64,000 nt of DNA from an uncultured Clostridia bacterium (GTDB lineage Bacteria; Bacillota; Clostridia; Peptostreptococcales; Anaerovoracaceae): positions 8,346 to 72,345 of the forward strand of contig CAKQOE010000007.1 of the NCBI GenBank assembly GCA_934255545.1. The letters run 5' to 3'. Shown piece by piece: positions 34,815 to 42,903 of the stretch. The position numbers and the translations under genes are program-made. The notes beneath the pieces are model-generated. The model worked only from the letters and a program-made list of their open reading frames with translations. It did not search any database and had not been told where the DNA came from. The number at the start of each line of letters is the position of its first letter. The stretch's first letter is position 1.

Positions 34815-36872
34815 TTATTCCTTATATAAGCAGACCGAGCTGCCTTCATTGACCTTTGTGCCTGCTTTAGGATACTGGTCTATTACATTAAACTCTGTTT
34901 CGTCGGCTGAAGGGCACGCTATAGCTGTCAGACCCATCTTCCTGAGCGTTTCTGACGCTTCAGCGTATGTCTTTCCGACGAGGTCGGGAAGTGTGACCTT
35001 TGCATCGCTCTTTCCGAGCTTTTTGAGTTCGGCATCTGTATACTGCGGCTCGACGTTCAGATACTTGAGAGTGTCTTCGAGTATCATGCGCACGCCCGGA
35101 CCTGCAGTCTTACTTCCGTAGTGGACGCCCTTAGGAGAGTCTACGATAACGAGTACTGCTATCTGCGGGTCGTCCATTGGCGCCATCGCAAAGAATGATG
35201 AATAAGTGTACTGTGTATATCTTCCGTTTACAGCTTTCTGCGCCGTACCTGTCTTACCGCCGACTCTGTAGCCCGGAAGATAAGCCTCCGAACCTGTACC
35301 CTTGCTTACTACGCCTTCCATCATCTGGCATATTTCTGATGCTGTCTGCTTTGAGACCACCTGTCTTACGACAGTCGGATCGAACTCTTCTATGATATTT
35401 CCGTCAGAATCGGCAAGCGCGCGTACCAGGCGCGGCTTCATGAGCTTTCCTTCATTTCCGTTTGATGTAAGAGCTGCCATAAGCTGTATAGGCGTGCAGG
35501 CTATACCCTGTCCGTATGCCATGGTCGCGAGTCCTACCGGGCCCGCAGTTTTTTTATTCTGAAGTATCGAGGACGCTTCACCCGGGCAATCGATGCCGGT
35601 AGTCCCCATAAATCCGTAGTCTTCGAGGTATTCGTAGAATTTGCTGATGCCCAGGCGCTGCGACAGCGTTATAAACACCGGGTTGCAGGAGTTAGCTACG
35701 CCCTGCGCAAGCGTTTCGGTGCCGTGCGAAGCGTTCCGCTTCCAGCATCTGAGTATCTGGCCTGCTATATTCATCGGTTTGCAGTAGAATGTATCGTTTA
35801 AATTTGTCAGACCTTCCTCGAGTGCCATCGACGTAGTGAGCAGCTTGAACGGTGAACCCGGCTCATACGTATCATTGACGAGCGGATTTCTCCACATGGT
35901 GTTCCAGTAATCAGATTTTTCCTGATCTGTCATGCTTTCGAGCTTCTGCTGCTCTGACTCTGAAAGCGGCGTTCTCGGATCGTTCAGGTCAAAATCAGGA
36001 TACGAGGCCATTGCCAGGATATCGCCTGTCTTAGGGTCCGTAACTATAGCCATAGTGCGGTCGGCGTCAGTGTTAGCCTGTACCTGCTTTATAGCCTTTT
36101 CAACATAATGCTGTATTATTTCATCTATCGTAAGGACTATGCTGTACCCGTCCTCTGCTGAATAATACTTTTCAACACCGTTGCTCAGGCTCCTGCCGCC
36201 TCCGTCGGTGCTCCTTATCCAGCGTCCCTCCGTACCGGTCAGATACTGATCATAGTAAAGCTCAAGTCCGAACATTCCGTTGTTGTCATCATTTGTAGCG
36301 CCTATAATATGTGACGCAAACTCGCCCATCGGGTAATAACGATGCGGCGTTTCCGCTATCTGCAGCCCTGTTACAGTCGCTTTTACAGTTTTGCCCGTAT
36401 CGGGATCCTTTGTATCTTTCATAGCTGCGCGGACCTTTTCGACCGTATCGTCATCGACATACTTCGCCAGCTTTAAAAGAGACGAGTCAGACGTTATAGT
36501 TTCATATATCTCATCCTCAGTCTTATCTGTAAGTATACCGGCAAGAGTCTTTGCCATGTTTTTCGTAAATCCCTTGCTCTTTTTTTCGGCGTCTGCCACA
36601 TCAGCCGGCCTCACCCATATAGTGCTCGTAGACTGGTTTATAGCCAGAGCCTTCATGTTTGTATCGTATATGGTTCCTCGCTTAGCCGTTATAGGCAGAT
36701 CCTTCGTCTGCTGATTGAGCGCCTTGGCCGAGTACTCATCAGCCTTTACGATCTGTATGTAGCCGGTCCTTACGGCAACTGCCACCATTGCCAGAACTAC
36801 TACAAAGAAAAAGAAAAGCAGTCTTTTCCTCGCAGTCATCTGCGATACCGTTTTTGTCTTTTTTGATGCCAT
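34815..36872 (-). CDS. ftsI: Class B penicillin-binding protein with PASTA domain (FtsI/SpoVD)
   Basis: Bitopic transpeptidase of 685 residues that cross-links septal peptidoglycan. Short cytoplasmic tail, one membrane segment (near 20-40), a dimerisation/pedestal domain (50-240), then the transpeptidase: S-x-x-K in EPGSPFKLL, S-x-N in ANSCNP, and KTG in GGKTGTAQK. A single PASTA domain ends the protein (VTLPDLVGKTYAEASETL onward). I start at 36872 after AAGGGG. PASTA plus cluster position fit FtsI (PBP2B) or the sporulation paralogue SpoVD; the divisome enzyme is more likely here because no other copy is visible. Confidence 0.92.
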   Translation of the reverse strand: MASKKTKTVSQMTARKRLLFFFFVVVLAMVAVAVRTGYIQIVKADEYSAKALNQQTKDLPITAKRGTIYDTNMKALAINQSTSTIWVRPADVADAEKKSKGFTKNMAKTLAGILTDKTEDEIYETITSDSSLLKLAKYVDDDTVEKVRAAMKDTKDPDTGKTVKATVTGLQIAETPHRYYPMGEFASHIIGATNDDNNGMFGLELYYDQYLTGTEGRWIRSTDGGGRSLSNGVEKYYSAEDGYSIVLTIDEIIQHYVEKAIKQVQANTDADRTMAIVTDPKTGDILAMASYPDFDLNDPRTPLSESEQQKLESMTDQEKSDYWNTMWRNPLVNDTYEPGSPFKLLTTSMALEEGLTNLNDTFYCKPMNIAGQILRCWKRNASHGTETLAQGVANSCNPVFITLSQRLGISKFYEYLEDYGFMGTTGIDCPGEASSILQNKKTAGPVGLATMAYGQGIACTPIQLMAALTSNGNEGKLMKPRLVRALADSDGNIIEEFDPTVVRQVVSKQTASEICQMMEGVVSKGTGSEAYLPGYRVGGKTGTAQKAVNGRYTQYTYSSFFAMAPMDDPQIAVLVIVDSPKGVHYGSKTAGPGVRMILEDTLKYLNVEPQYTDAELKKLGKSDAKVTLPDLVGKTYAEASETLRKMGLTAIACPSADETEFNVIDQYPKAGTKVNEGSSVCLYKE

Positions 36873-36944
36873 ATTGTCCCCTTTTAATTTCAAATACCAA
36901 TACGCTGTAATATATGCGGTCGGTCAATAATCGGCCGGTATATG

Positions 36945-36960
36945 CAGGCGCCAGCGCCTG
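36945..36960. repeat. GC hairpin CAGGCG-CCAG-CGCCTG
   Basis: Perfect 6-bp arms, the same arms as the TCAC-core copy at 3543-3558 but with loop CCAG. Lies between ftsL and the PBP gene. Confidence 0.5.
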
Positions 36961-36988
36961 AAAAACGCCAAAACACCTTAAAAACAGC

Positions 36989-37030
36989 ATAAGACGCCGA
37001 TGTATGCTTAATGCTTACACTGGGCGTCTT
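36989..37030 (-). terminator. Internal terminator-like hairpin in the dcw cluster
   Basis: TAAGACGCC and GGCGTCTTA form a 9-bp stem, with GTATGC/GCTTAC pairing partly inside. On the minus strand TGCTGTTTTT follows. It sits between ftsL and the PBP gene and would attenuate transcription after mraZ-rsmH-ftsL. Confidence 0.55.
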
Positions 37031-37111
37031 AAACAAATCGCTATATGAACTCTATGCTTTCTGTTATATTAATATACCGCGCCTGACGCGCAGAAAGCGT
37101 AACCGTCTGCC

Positions 37112-37630
37112 CTACGCCTGTGAAAGAAGCTTCCTGGCCGCGACAGCGACAGTAATGTTCTTATTCACAGCCACGCCTTTCTGAGACTGCGAAAGAGCTG
37201 CTATATAAGCATCAACTTCCTCGCTTCCCGCAAGTCCGCTGATAGAAACGCGCTGTTCCTTTTCAGGGTAAACCATTTGGAGAGTATTTGTAGCATAATA
37301 TTCAATTTGACTCAGATTATTCTGGCTCTGAAGCGTGACATTAAGGTTATCTATATCACCCTCCACAACGTCTATTTTCTGATTAAGTTCGTATATTTTG
37401 TAACTGATATTTGAGGTATATGCCTGCATAAATATTATCGCGATACAGCACAGACCTACTGCCAGTATGAAACTGAGCACTACCGTCTTTTCTGCGGCGC
37501 TTATCTTCACGGACGATTTTTTCTGTCCGGTCTTTTTTTCTTTTTTTACATCAGGCTCCCCGGGTTTCAGCTCGACTCCGTACCTTACGTAATCTTCCTG
37601 GTATCTGTGCCATTCTTCAGCAGCTAACAT
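37112..37630 (-). CDS. ftsL: Cell division protein FtsL
   Basis: Small bitopic protein of 172 residues. Basic cytoplasmic part (1-65), one membrane segment (near 66-88, KTVVLSFILAVGLCCIAIIF), and an outer coiled coil (YELNQKIDVVEGDIDNLNV) typical of the FtsL/DivIC partner that binds FtsQ. Sequence conservation in this family is low; the call rests on topology and on the place between rsmH and the PBP. Confidence 0.8.
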   Translation of the reverse strand: MLAAEEWHRYQEDYVRYGVELKPGEPDVKKEKKTGQKKSSVKISAAEKTVVLSFILAVGLCCIAIIFMQAYTSNISYKIYELNQKIDVVEGDIDNLNVTLQSQNNLSQIEYYATNTLQMVYPEKEQRVSISGLAGSEEVDAYIAALSQSQKGVAVNKNITVAVAARKLLSQA

Positions 37631-37769
37631 TCTTAAACAACCCCCAGACTGTAACAGCTTAACAGTAAAGTAACTTTTACGCGGCCGGGCCTTCGCCGGT
37701 CCGCTCGCTTACACCGCCCGGTCATCCCTTGGGACCGGACTGCTGCTGCGCAGTATTAAAGCTCTTTAT

Positions 37770-38711
37770 CTAAAGCTTTTCTACCACACGAAGTTTCGCG
37801 CTGCGAGAGCGCGGATTGCTTTCGATCTCGCTTTCTGACGGTATTATCGGCTTTCGACTTATCTTTTTGACTTCAGGCTTTTTTCCGCATACGCACGGAA
37901 GATTTTTAGGACATGTACACGGATCTGCTCTGTAATTGAACTTTTCCTTTACTATCCTGTCTTCAAGTGAATGGAATGTAATGATACACAGACGTCCCTT
38001 CTCCCCAAGGACGTCAACGAACTCATCGACTGCCCTGCGCAGTCCGCCGAGCTCATCATTTACTTCTATCCTTATCGCCTGAAATGTTCTCTTTGCCGGA
38101 TGAGGGCCTTCCCTTCTGGCTGAAGCCGGTATAGCTGCCTTTATAATATCAGTAAGCGCATCAGTGGTCTTTATAGGCGTCTCACAATGAGGTCCGCGTG
38201 CTTTTACGATAAAATCGCTTATGCGCGAAGCCCATTTTTCTTCGCCGTATGACCTGATAATGTCGCAGAGTTCCTTTTTAGTATACGTGTTTACAACATC
38301 GTAAGCTGAAAAAGGGGCCTCAGCGTCCATACGCATATCAAGCGGAGCAGGCTTCATATATGAGAAGCCGCGTTCCTCAGCGTCAAGCTGAAATGACGAT
38401 ACTCCGAGATCGAGCACCGCACCGTCTATGCGTTCTATCTGATACCCTTCTAACACCCTTTTGATATTTGAGTAGTTGTCATGAACAAATATTTTCCTGC
38501 ACTTGAATTCCTCAAGATTTTTCTGAGCAGCCCTCAACGCGTCGGTATCTCTGTCGATGCCGATAAGCAGACCGTCCTCCCCAAGACGCTCGCATATACC
38601 GCGTGAATGACCGCCGCCGCCAAGAGTTCCGTCCACATATATACCATCCGGACGGATGTTCAGATTCTCGATCGTCTCATTGAAAAGTACAGGTACATGT
38701 GAAAATTCCAT
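37770..38711 (-). CDS. rsmH: 16S rRNA (cytosine-1402-N4)-methyltransferase RsmH
   Basis: SAM-dependent methyltransferase of 313 residues acting on 16S rRNA near the P site. N-terminal [22 protein letters not shown] loop [14 protein letters not shown], the [12 protein letters not shown] motif and the C-terminal [10 protein letters not shown] are diagnostic. It follows mraZ by 6 nt, as in nearly all dcw clusters. The C-terminal Cys motif [12 protein letters not shown] is common in Bacillota homologues. Confidence 0.97.
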   Translation of the reverse strand: MEFSHVPVLFNETIENLNIRPDGIYVDGTLGGGGHSRGICERLGEDGLLIGIDRDTDALRAAQKNLEEFKCRKIFVHDNYSNIKRVLEGYQIERIDGAVLDLGVSSFQLDAEERGFSYMKPAPLDMRMDAEAPFSAYDVVNTYTKKELCDIIRSYGEEKWASRISDFIVKARGPHCETPIKTTDALTDIIKAAIPASARREGPHPAKRTFQAIRIEVNDELGGLRRAVDEFVDVLGEKGRLCIITFHSLEDRIVKEKFNYRADPCTCPKNLPCVCGKKPEVKKISRKPIIPSESEIESNPRSRSAKLRVVEKL

Positions 38712-38717
38712 ATAGTT

Positions 38718-39149
38718 TTAAATACCTAATCCTTCCATATTTTTTGCAATCGATTCGCTGTCAAGCTCAGGGATATCATTATATGCTTCCCATGCCTCTC
38801 TGCTCCAGATCTCAACACGGCTGTCAACTCCGATAGTGATAAGTTCTTTGTCGATCTTTGCGTGTTCTCTGAGAGACGGCGGTATGGTAAGCCTGCCCTG
38901 CTTGTCCATATCACACTCTGTCGCGCTGGCGAAGAAGTAGCGCGTAAACGCCCTGCCTTCTCTGCTTGTCAGCGGCACTTTTTTTAATTTGTCACGGAAT
39001 ATCAACCATTCGGAAGCGGGAAAAACGAAAAGGCAGCTGTCGAGTCCTTTGGTTATGACAAAACCTTCGCCAAGCTCATCTCTGAACTTTGCGGGGATCA
39101 CCACTCTCCCTTTGGAGTCTAAACTGTTTTGATATGTTCCACTAAACAT
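38718..39149 (-). CDS. mraZ: Transcriptional regulator MraZ
   Basis: A 143-residue protein with two SpoVT-AbrB half-domains: MFSGTYQNSLDSKGRVVIPA at the N-terminus and MDKQGRLTIPPSLREHA near 80-96. It binds repeats in its own promoter and tunes the dcw operon. It is the first gene of the cluster, with a strong promoter and GTGG repeats directly upstream. GGGGGAG precedes the ATG. Confidence 0.96.
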   Translation of the reverse strand: MFSGTYQNSLDSKGRVVIPAKFRDELGEGFVITKGLDSCLFVFPASEWLIFRDKLKKVPLTSREGRAFTRYFFASATECDMDKQGRLTIPPSLREHAKIDKELITIGVDSRVEIWSREAWEAYNDIPELDSESIAKNMEGLGI

Positions 39150-39158
39150 CCTTCTCCC

Positions 39159-39211
39159 CCACTATCGTGACCTTACCTCTCCACTATAAACCACTTCGCA
39201 CCCTTTTTCAA
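39159..39211 (-). promoter_or_regulatory. dcw promoter with MraZ-box-like repeats
   Basis: On the minus strand TTGAAA (39211-39206) and TATAGT (39188-39183) are 17 nt apart, the best promoter in the window. AGTGG occurs at 39195-39191, 39185-39181 and 39163-39159, with a degenerate TAAGG at 39175-39171, giving roughly 10-bp spacing. This fits the tandem GTGG-type boxes bound by MraZ. The repeats cover the spacer, -10 and leader. Confidence 0.75.
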
Positions 39212-39453
39212 GAAAAAAATACGTCTGACAATGAAAAACGGAACAGATTTTTCGACAAGATCCGGGGGATCAAAAATTATTTGAAATTTTATGCATTTTT
39301 TATCCTGAAAGCACATATTTCATATGCTCCGGCATAAAAAATGTAACCGATTTAAAATGTTTACAGAATGCTCCGGAGCGATGCTCCGCACCATATAAAG
39401 AACATATATCGCAAACATACATATGATACAGTAAAGCGGCGCCCGCGCGCCTT
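39212..39453. other. Intergenic region upstream of the dcw promoter
   Basis: No gene is seen. It is AT-rich with a hairpin CGGAGC-GAT-GCTCCG near 39375-39390 and GGCGC-CCGC-GCGCC at 39438-39451, just past the stop of the DUF445 gene. Confidence 0.5.
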
Positions 39454-40572
39454 TTAAATAAGATAAATGATCATATTAATTATACCGAGCGCAAGGCCTA
39501 TGACAGCGCCGAAGTTGACTACTGCGCCAAGCTCTGTTTTCATAGTTGACATAACGAGATCTTCGAGCTGCTCATTGTCCATGGCTTCTATAGTTTCCTG
39601 CATGATGCCGCCTATGTTGAGGCGTTCGAGCATCTCACCCGACTTGTTTTTTACGGCTGACTCGTATATGTCAGCGGCCTTTGCGCCGAAGTCTGTGCCG
39701 CTCTTTTCTATCGCTTCCATTACGGATGACGCCTTCATGTCGAGAACTGAATCAACTTCCTCGTCTACCATCTTTCCTATCATTTCTCTGCCGTGTTCCG
39801 CGATGTATCCGTCTACTGTCTGCGCTACGGCAGGTCCCATCATCTGCGTGACCGAACCGCCCATCATATGTCCGAGGAACGATCCCGCAAGAGCCTGGCT
39901 GAGCTTTTCGTTTACTGTGTCAGCGGCTATCTGTCCGAGGCCTGCACTGCTGATCTTTTCAAATACGCGTTCTGTTATGAAGCTCTTTGCTGACGCTGCA
40001 AGCTCGTTTACGCGGCGTTCCGGGGTGTCTTCGTATACTGTTATGTCTGACAGTTTTTTCATGTTTTCTGACAGGGAGGCAGCGGCTGCTGTTTCCTGCG
40101 GGGCAGCGGCTGCCGCGGCGGTGTCTGACGCGGATGCAGCCGGGACGTCCGGGACGGGGGCGGGGTCCGCCTGTCCGGTCGTTATCGCGGACGCCGCGTG
40201 CGGGGCTGGAGCCTGCCTGTCATCCGATACGGATACTATACCTGCAAGTGTTTCTCTTACAGTCTTTTCTCCGTCATTTCTCATAAGCGCCATACGCTCG
40301 TTTACGGACGACTTTATCATATGGATCATCTCAGGCGCCAGCAGGCGCTTTTCAACAGCTTCCTTTGTGAGCAGCTGCTCGTTTACGACCTTGCTGACAG
40401 CTGCCGCAAGCCTCTTTTTTCCCTTAGGTATAACGCCCGGCGTAAACGGTACTTTAAGACCGAAAATATATTTTTCTTCGCGCGGCCTGAAAAGCATCTT
40501 AACAGCCAGCCAGTTAGTACAGTATCCTATTATCGCGCCTATAACAGGCGCAGCCAGTAATTTCCATATCAT
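39454..40572 (-). CDS. DUF445 family membrane protein
   Basis: Protein of 372 residues with one hydrophobic segment at each end: MIWKLLAAPVIGAIIGYCTN and the C-terminal VVNFGAVIGLALGIINMIIY. The sequence NWLAVKMLFRPREEKYIFGL and PFTPGVIPKGKKRLA identify DUF445 (B. subtilis YheB-like). The body is long helices. Residues 118-170 are an Ala/Pro/Asp-rich low-complexity insert, absent from usual members as I know them. Function unknown; it has been linked to spore or envelope biology in some species. The ribosome site is poor. Confidence 0.82.
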   Translation of the reverse strand: MIWKLLAAPVIGAIIGYCTNWLAVKMLFRPREEKYIFGLKVPFTPGVIPKGKKRLAAAVSKVVNEQLLTKEAVEKRLLAPEMIHMIKSSVNERMALMRNDGEKTVRETLAGIVSVSDDRQAPAPHAASAITTGQADPAPVPDVPAASASDTAAAAAAPQETAAAASLSENMKKLSDITVYEDTPERRVNELAASAKSFITERVFEKISSAGLGQIAADTVNEKLSQALAGSFLGHMMGGSVTQMMGPAVAQTVDGYIAEHGREMIGKMVDEEVDSVLDMKASSVMEAIEKSGTDFGAKAADIYESAVKNKSGEMLERLNIGGIMQETIEAMDNEQLEDLVMSTMKTELGAVVNFGAVIGLALGIINMIIYLI

Positions 40573-40624
40573 ATTTATATATTCATCTCCGTTTCATATG
40601 CGATTCAAAAAGTAGTCCATCTTT

Positions 40625-40654
40625 TTGTTCCGTTTTCTTATTTTATGATACAAT
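40625..40654 (+). promoter_or_regulatory. Candidate promoter of lgt
   Basis: TTGTTC (40625-40630) and TACAAT (40649-40654) are separated by 18 nt. The leader to lgt would be about 220 nt and include the GTGA-core hairpin. Confidence 0.4.
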
Positions 40655-40799
40655 GTATGCGCACATATCCGGACTGCTCAGGCATGCTGCATACTGTAAA
40701 ATTTGCATCAAGTTTAAATTATATATTACAACAGTTTGCGCAGTTAATCAACACGGCAGTCGCTCACTGCAGACATCGCAGAGCAGCTCTGCTGCCCGA

Positions 40800-40815
40800 C
40801 GCGCGGTGACGCGCG
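40800..40815. repeat. GTGA-core hairpin repeat, intergenic copy
   Basis: CGCGCG-GTGA-CGCGCG, identical over 16 bases to 12323-12338, 28 kb away; flanks differ except for a few bases. Confidence 0.75.
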
Positions 40816-40884
40816 CAGCTGTATGTGCATTTATTTACTCATTATGAACATGATATTATACGAAATATTCAGGAGGGAACTGAA

Positions 40885-41952
40885 ATGGACTTTACACCTA
40901 ACCCCGTGGCGTTTACGCTTTTCGGGCTCGACATCAGATGGTACGCGCTGCTCATATGCGCAGGAATGATATTAGGAAGCGCTATCGCGTACAGGCGCTG
41001 CCCGCAGCGCGGCATAAAGTCTGACGACCTGCTCGATACGCTGCTTTTTTCCATACCTGTCGGCATAGTGGGCGCTCGCGCGTGGTACGTTTTTTTTAAC
41101 AGAGCTTATTATCATACATTTTTTGACATCATAAATACGCGCGCCGGCGGGCTCGCCATCCACGGCGGCCTTGTATTCGGCATCATAACGGCTTATCTCG
41201 TATGCCGTCATAAGAAGATCGGCTTCCTCAACATGATAGACACAGCGATCCCGTGCGTGGCGCTGGCTCAGGCTATCGGCCGCTGGGGCAATTTCTTTAA
41301 CTCGGAGGCGCACGGCGGACCGACTGACCTTCCGTGGGGCATCATGGTAGACGGCGTAAAAGTGCATCCGACATTCCTTTATGAGTCCTTATGGTGCCTT
41401 ATGCTGTTCTTCGTTCTGTCGTTCATCGACAAACGCAAGAGCTTCAACGGCCAGACCGTCTGCCTTTACGCCATGCTTTACTCGTTTGAGCGCTTCTTTG
41501 TAGAGGAGCTGCGCACCGACAGTCTGCTCATAGGCCCGAAATCGCTCGTTACAGCGCTTCAGAAGGCCGATTATGACCCGACAGCAGTTGACGGAGTGCT
41601 TCACATCGGAAACTTCCTTGTATTCCCTGCAAAGACGGCCCAGGTCATAAGCCTGCTTGCGATCATCATAGCCGCAGTGCTCTTCATCCTGCTCAGAAAG
41701 CAGAAGGCTCCTGTCATAAACTCAGACATTATCGACCTGAGCACGCTCAACCCTGTGACATCCGAGCAGGTCAGAAAGGCATCACCGCATCCGATTCACG
41801 ATGCCGATGAAAAGTCTGACTCTGCCGAACATCCCGAAACGCAGCATGCTGAAGGATCCGCCGGCGCCGATACCGTTGACAACAACGAATGCAGTAATGA
41901 TAAGAAGTCAGAGCTTCCGTCACCGGAAGAACAGGATGAGGACACGCATTAG
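40885..41952 (+). CDS. lgt: Prolipoprotein diacylglyceryl transferase Lgt
   Basis: Membrane enzyme that transfers diacylglyceryl from phosphatidylglycerol to the lipobox cysteine of prolipoproteins, such as the two binding proteins of this window. Seven membrane segments fit the family. The signature GRWGNFFNSEAHGG (near 133-146) and ARAWYVFFNR, HGGLVFGI are present. Residues beyond about 285 form a hydrophilic acidic tail (rich in Asp, Glu, Ser) not part of the enzyme. The start at 40885 follows AGGAGG at 7 nt. 355 residues. Confidence 0.95.
   Translation: MDFTPNPVAFTLFGLDIRWYALLICAGMILGSAIAYRRCPQRGIKSDDLLDTLLFSIPVGIVGARAWYVFFNRAYYHTFFDIINTRAGGLAIHGGLVFGIITAYLVCRHKKIGFLNMIDTAIPCVALAQAIGRWGNFFNSEAHGGPTDLPWGIMVDGVKVHPTFLYESLWCLMLFFVLSFIDKRKSFNGQTVCLYAMLYSFERFFVEELRTDSLLIGPKSLVTALQKADYDPTAVDGVLHIGNFLVFPAKTAQVISLLAIIIAAVLFILLRKQKAPVINSDIIDLSTLNPVTSEQVRKASPHPIHDADEKSDSAEHPETQHAEGSAGADTVDNNECSNDKKSELPSPEEQDEDTH
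41914..41929. repeat. TCAC-core hairpin repeat inside the lgt tail
   Basis: Perfect arms CTTCCG and CGGAAG flank TCAC. It encodes Leu-Pro-Ser-Pro-Glu in the non-conserved acidic tail of Lgt. Confidence 0.55.
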
Positions 41953-42009
41953 CGCCGCTGTATAGCATTATTTTATCTTCAACTTTAAATAATTGATTTT
42001 CTTATAAAA

Positions 42010-42042
42010 AATGGGCCGGCAGTCTCTCTTTGCCGGCTCATT
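42010..42042. terminator. Bidirectional terminator between lgt and the metal-uptake operon
   Basis: AATGGGCCGGCA and TGCCGGCTCATT pair over 12 bp with one G-T pair. The minus-strand side is followed by TTTTTTAT, good for the operon ending at 42060; the plus side has a weaker T-run. Confidence 0.8.
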
Positions 42043-42059
42043 CTTATATTACTTTTTAT

Positions 42060-42857
42060 TTACTTGTTATTTTTAAGAGAAACCATTATTCCGCTTTCAA
42101 ATATATCTCTTTTTCCATCTGAGATAAGACGTTTTGCAAGTCCCGGATCTGTCACGCAGAATCCCGAAAGCTCATCTGCGCCGTATTTGAATACTATCGG
42201 CGACATAGCTGTTGACGGGCCTACCAGTGATACTCTCGTCTTTTCACCGCACAGCTGAAGCAGCCTCGGCAGCGTTTTATTTATAAATGTCATACCCGTT
42301 ATAAAAACATAGTCCTGCTCTCCCAGTATGTACTCGCACGCGCTGTCAGGAAGATCTCCCTTAGAAGGGTCCCTCTCCAGTATTGACAGTTTGCACTTTC
42401 CCTCAAGCTTTTTTTCTATGTGCGGAAAATGTCCTACGACGGCCACCTTTGCATCTGTAGAAAGCTCTTCAGGGTGATCGAACGGATTCTTTTTCTTTCT
42501 TACCGATATATCAGCAGATGTTATATCTTCTGATCTTCCATCGAGTCCGGGACCGGACGCTCCGTGTATTTTCATATTTTCAATTGTATTGTAAAAAGCA
42601 TTTATTGCTGCCATTCCTGCTGACGCTTCTGTAAAATTCCATGATCTTACACCTTCTGCGACTGATCTCAGACTGCGTCCCACCGGCGATGATGCTGACA
42701 TACGCGGCATCGACTCAAGCTTTACCGTAAGTGCAACACCGCAGTAAGGTCCTGCCGACAGCCATGTCCACACTGTACCGTGTATACATTCATCAACAAT
42801 AATATCCTCAGGCATCCCTGATATCAGCTCATCATACATGCTCCATCTGTTATTCAT
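42060..42857 (-). CDS. DUF4213/DUF364 putative metal-chelation protein
   Basis: Cytoplasmic protein of 265 residues. The N-terminal DUF4213 part (1-90) has the enolase-like fold; the C-terminal DUF364 part (100-260) has the Rossmann-like sequence VAVVGHFPHIEKKLEG, the LPDSACEYILGEQDYVFITG stretch and VSLVGPSTAMSPIVFKYGAD. The family is described as a putative heavy-metal chelation domain. It ends an operon with a FecCD-type importer, so it may accept, store or strip an imported metal or metal chelate. GGGAG lies 8 nt upstream of the start. Confidence 0.82.
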   Translation of the reverse strand: MNNRWSMYDELISGMPEDIIVDECIHGTVWTWLSAGPYCGVALTVKLESMPRMSASSPVGRSLRSVAEGVRSWNFTEASAGMAAINAFYNTIENMKIHGASGPGLDGRSEDITSADISVRKKKNPFDHPEELSTDAKVAVVGHFPHIEKKLEGKCKLSILERDPSKGDLPDSACEYILGEQDYVFITGMTFINKTLPRLLQLCGEKTRVSLVGPSTAMSPIVFKYGADELSGFCVTDPGLAKRLISDGKRDIFESGIMVSLKNNK

Positions 42858-42903
42858 TTTATTTTCTCCCGCCGTTCCTGCGATCGTTTCTATTTAATTA
42901 CTC

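Larger units (their letters stand above)
40573..40884. other. Divergent intergenic region between DUF445 and lgt
   Basis: No gene is seen. It contains a plus-strand promoter candidate at 40625-40654, a short hairpin CAGAGCAGCTCTG near 40781-40793, and a GTGA-core repeat at 40800-40815. Confidence 0.5.

Noticed and set aside
36945..36960. Member of the TCAC-core hairpin family
   Set aside because: Arms equal those at 3543, but the loop is CCAG, so I list it only as a related GC hairpin.
39467..40615. Plus-strand frame of 382 residues opposite DUF445
   Set aside because: It is the antisense shadow of a GC-biased minus-strand gene with clear DUF445 motifs; no ribosome site and a Ser-rich composition of no family.
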